Shown: positions 63,783-64,000 of the stretch, one piece after another | How positions within the stretch are numbered: the stretch's first letter is position 1 | Layout of the letters: every line of letters starts with the position of its first letter | Origin: Tepidicella baoligensis | GTDB taxonomy: Bacteria; Pseudomonadota; Gammaproteobacteria; Burkholderiales; Burkholderiaceae_C | DNA: 64,000 nucleotides | Assembly: GCF_013432195.1 (NCBI RefSeq) | Contig: NZ_JACCDB010000003.1 | Span: 62,001-126,000, forward strand | Direction: 5' to 3' | Notes under the pieces: model-generated | Database searches by the model: none | What the model saw: the letters and a program-made list of their open reading frames with translations, nothing else | Told to the model about the DNA's origin: nothing | Translations under genes and position numbers: made by a program

Positions 63783-63797
63783 CCCCCGCTGTGGGGG
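63783..63797 (+). terminator. Hairpin between the LLM gene and nspC
   Basis: ccccc (63783-63787), loop gctgt, ggggg (63793-63797), with only two T after it. Weak terminator candidate. A CATAAT-like hexamer just beyond (63801-63806) may serve as -10 for the next gene. Confidence 0.3.
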
Positions 63798-63845
63798 TTG
63801 CCATAATCAAGGGTTTTGCCGTCCGGCCGATGTCGAGACCCTCTC

Positions 63846-64000
63846 ATGATCCAGACACCGTACTACCTCATCGACAAAAACCGCCTGCTGCCCAACCTGG
63901 AAAAGATGGCCTGGCTGCGCCAGACCTCGGGCGCCAAGTCCCTGCTCGCCCTCAAGTGTTTTGCCACCTGGGCGGTGTTCGACTTCATGGCCCAGTACAT
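63846..64000 (+). CDS. nspC: Carboxynorspermidine decarboxylase (5' end only)
   Basis: The first 51 codons, MIQTPYYLIDKNRLLPNLEK onward, continue to the window end. SLLALKCFATWAVFDFM contains the PLP-lysine motif LALKCF of the alanine racemase-fold decarboxylase that makes norspermidine or spermidine. The carboxy(nor)spermidine dehydrogenase partner would be expected beyond the window. Confidence 0.88.
   Translation, partial: MIQTPYYLIDKNRLLPNLEKMAWLRQTSGAKSLLALKCFATWAVFDFMAQY

Noticed and set aside
1-64000. CRISPR arrays, tRNAs, rRNAs, insertion sequences, integrases, toxin-antitoxin or phage-defence genes
   Set aside because: None seen on either strand. No regular repeat-spacer pattern, cloverleaf or transposase-like protein is present.

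Overview
The window looks like a high-GC betaproteobacterial chromosome, most probably Burkholderiales of the Comamonadaceae type. The pointers are the protein sequences themselves, the gene order hpf-ptsN-hprK / fur / bamE-dapB-leuS-lptE-holA, a sulfate transporter with two binding proteins, and a 3-hydroxybenzoate/gentisate cluster. No family search was run, so taxonomy is inferred from recognition. I see no rRNA, tRNA, CRISPR array, transposase, phage gene or recognisable defence locus. This is dense, ordinary chromosome with a few accessory or remodelled spots.

Layout. 1-6.2 kb: an UPF0149/SEC-C protein, then a minus-strand sulfate ABC transporter (two paralogous binding proteins, CysT, CysW, CysA). 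6.4-9.7 kb: minus-strand housekeeping run apaG-thiL and nudix-pgpA-cinA-like. 9.8-16.3 kb: rpe, a chemoreceptor with an unusual C-terminal Cache-like domain, an MFS transporter whose 3' end overlaps a ClC gene antisense, and ssb. 16.7-20.8 kb: fadD, an MTA/SAH nucleosidase, corA and hpf. 20.9-29.9 kb: ptsN-hprK (nitrogen PTS and HPr kinase), fur facing bamE-dapB-leuS-lptE, an inverted arginase plus a broken metallo-beta-lactamase-fold gene, then holA. 30-44.6 kb: exported glutathione peroxidase, a ferritin-like desaturase-family protein, glnE, a YhdP-type giant, a nitrilase-family amidase, a two-component system, mltA and a phosphofructokinase. 44.7-50.3 kb: a complete five-gene peptide ABC transporter. 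50.3-55.1 kb: two envelope proteins, then a compact minus-strand run eamA-tsaB-rimI-UDG. 55.1-57.1 kb: dacB and a degenerate GGDEF protein. 57.1-60.7 kb: a 3-hydroxybenzoate to gentisate to fumarylpyruvate pathway with a divergent MarR regulator. 60.8-64 kb: proA, a thioesterase, an LLM-type flavin monooxygenase and the start of carboxynorspermidine decarboxylase.

Functional threads. Sulfate uptake; envelope biogenesis (BamE, LptE, YhdP, MltA, DacB, PgpA); nitrogen signalling (PtsN, HprK, GlnE); translation and tRNA modification (LeuRS, TsaB, RimI, Hpf); central carbon (Rpe, PfkA); aromatic catabolism; polyamine synthesis. Genes are packed with many 4-bp ATGA overlaps, indicating translational coupling.

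Nothing here is clearly a previously undescribed system. The observations most worth a second look are the natural glutamine at the gating-glutamate position of the ClC protein, the mixed active-site signature of the phosphofructokinase, the chemoreceptor with a Cache-like domain after its signalling hairpin, the arginase/MBL-remnant insertion splitting lptE from holA, the in-frame low-complexity insertion in LeuRS, and the putative MarR operator controlling the gentisate cluster.
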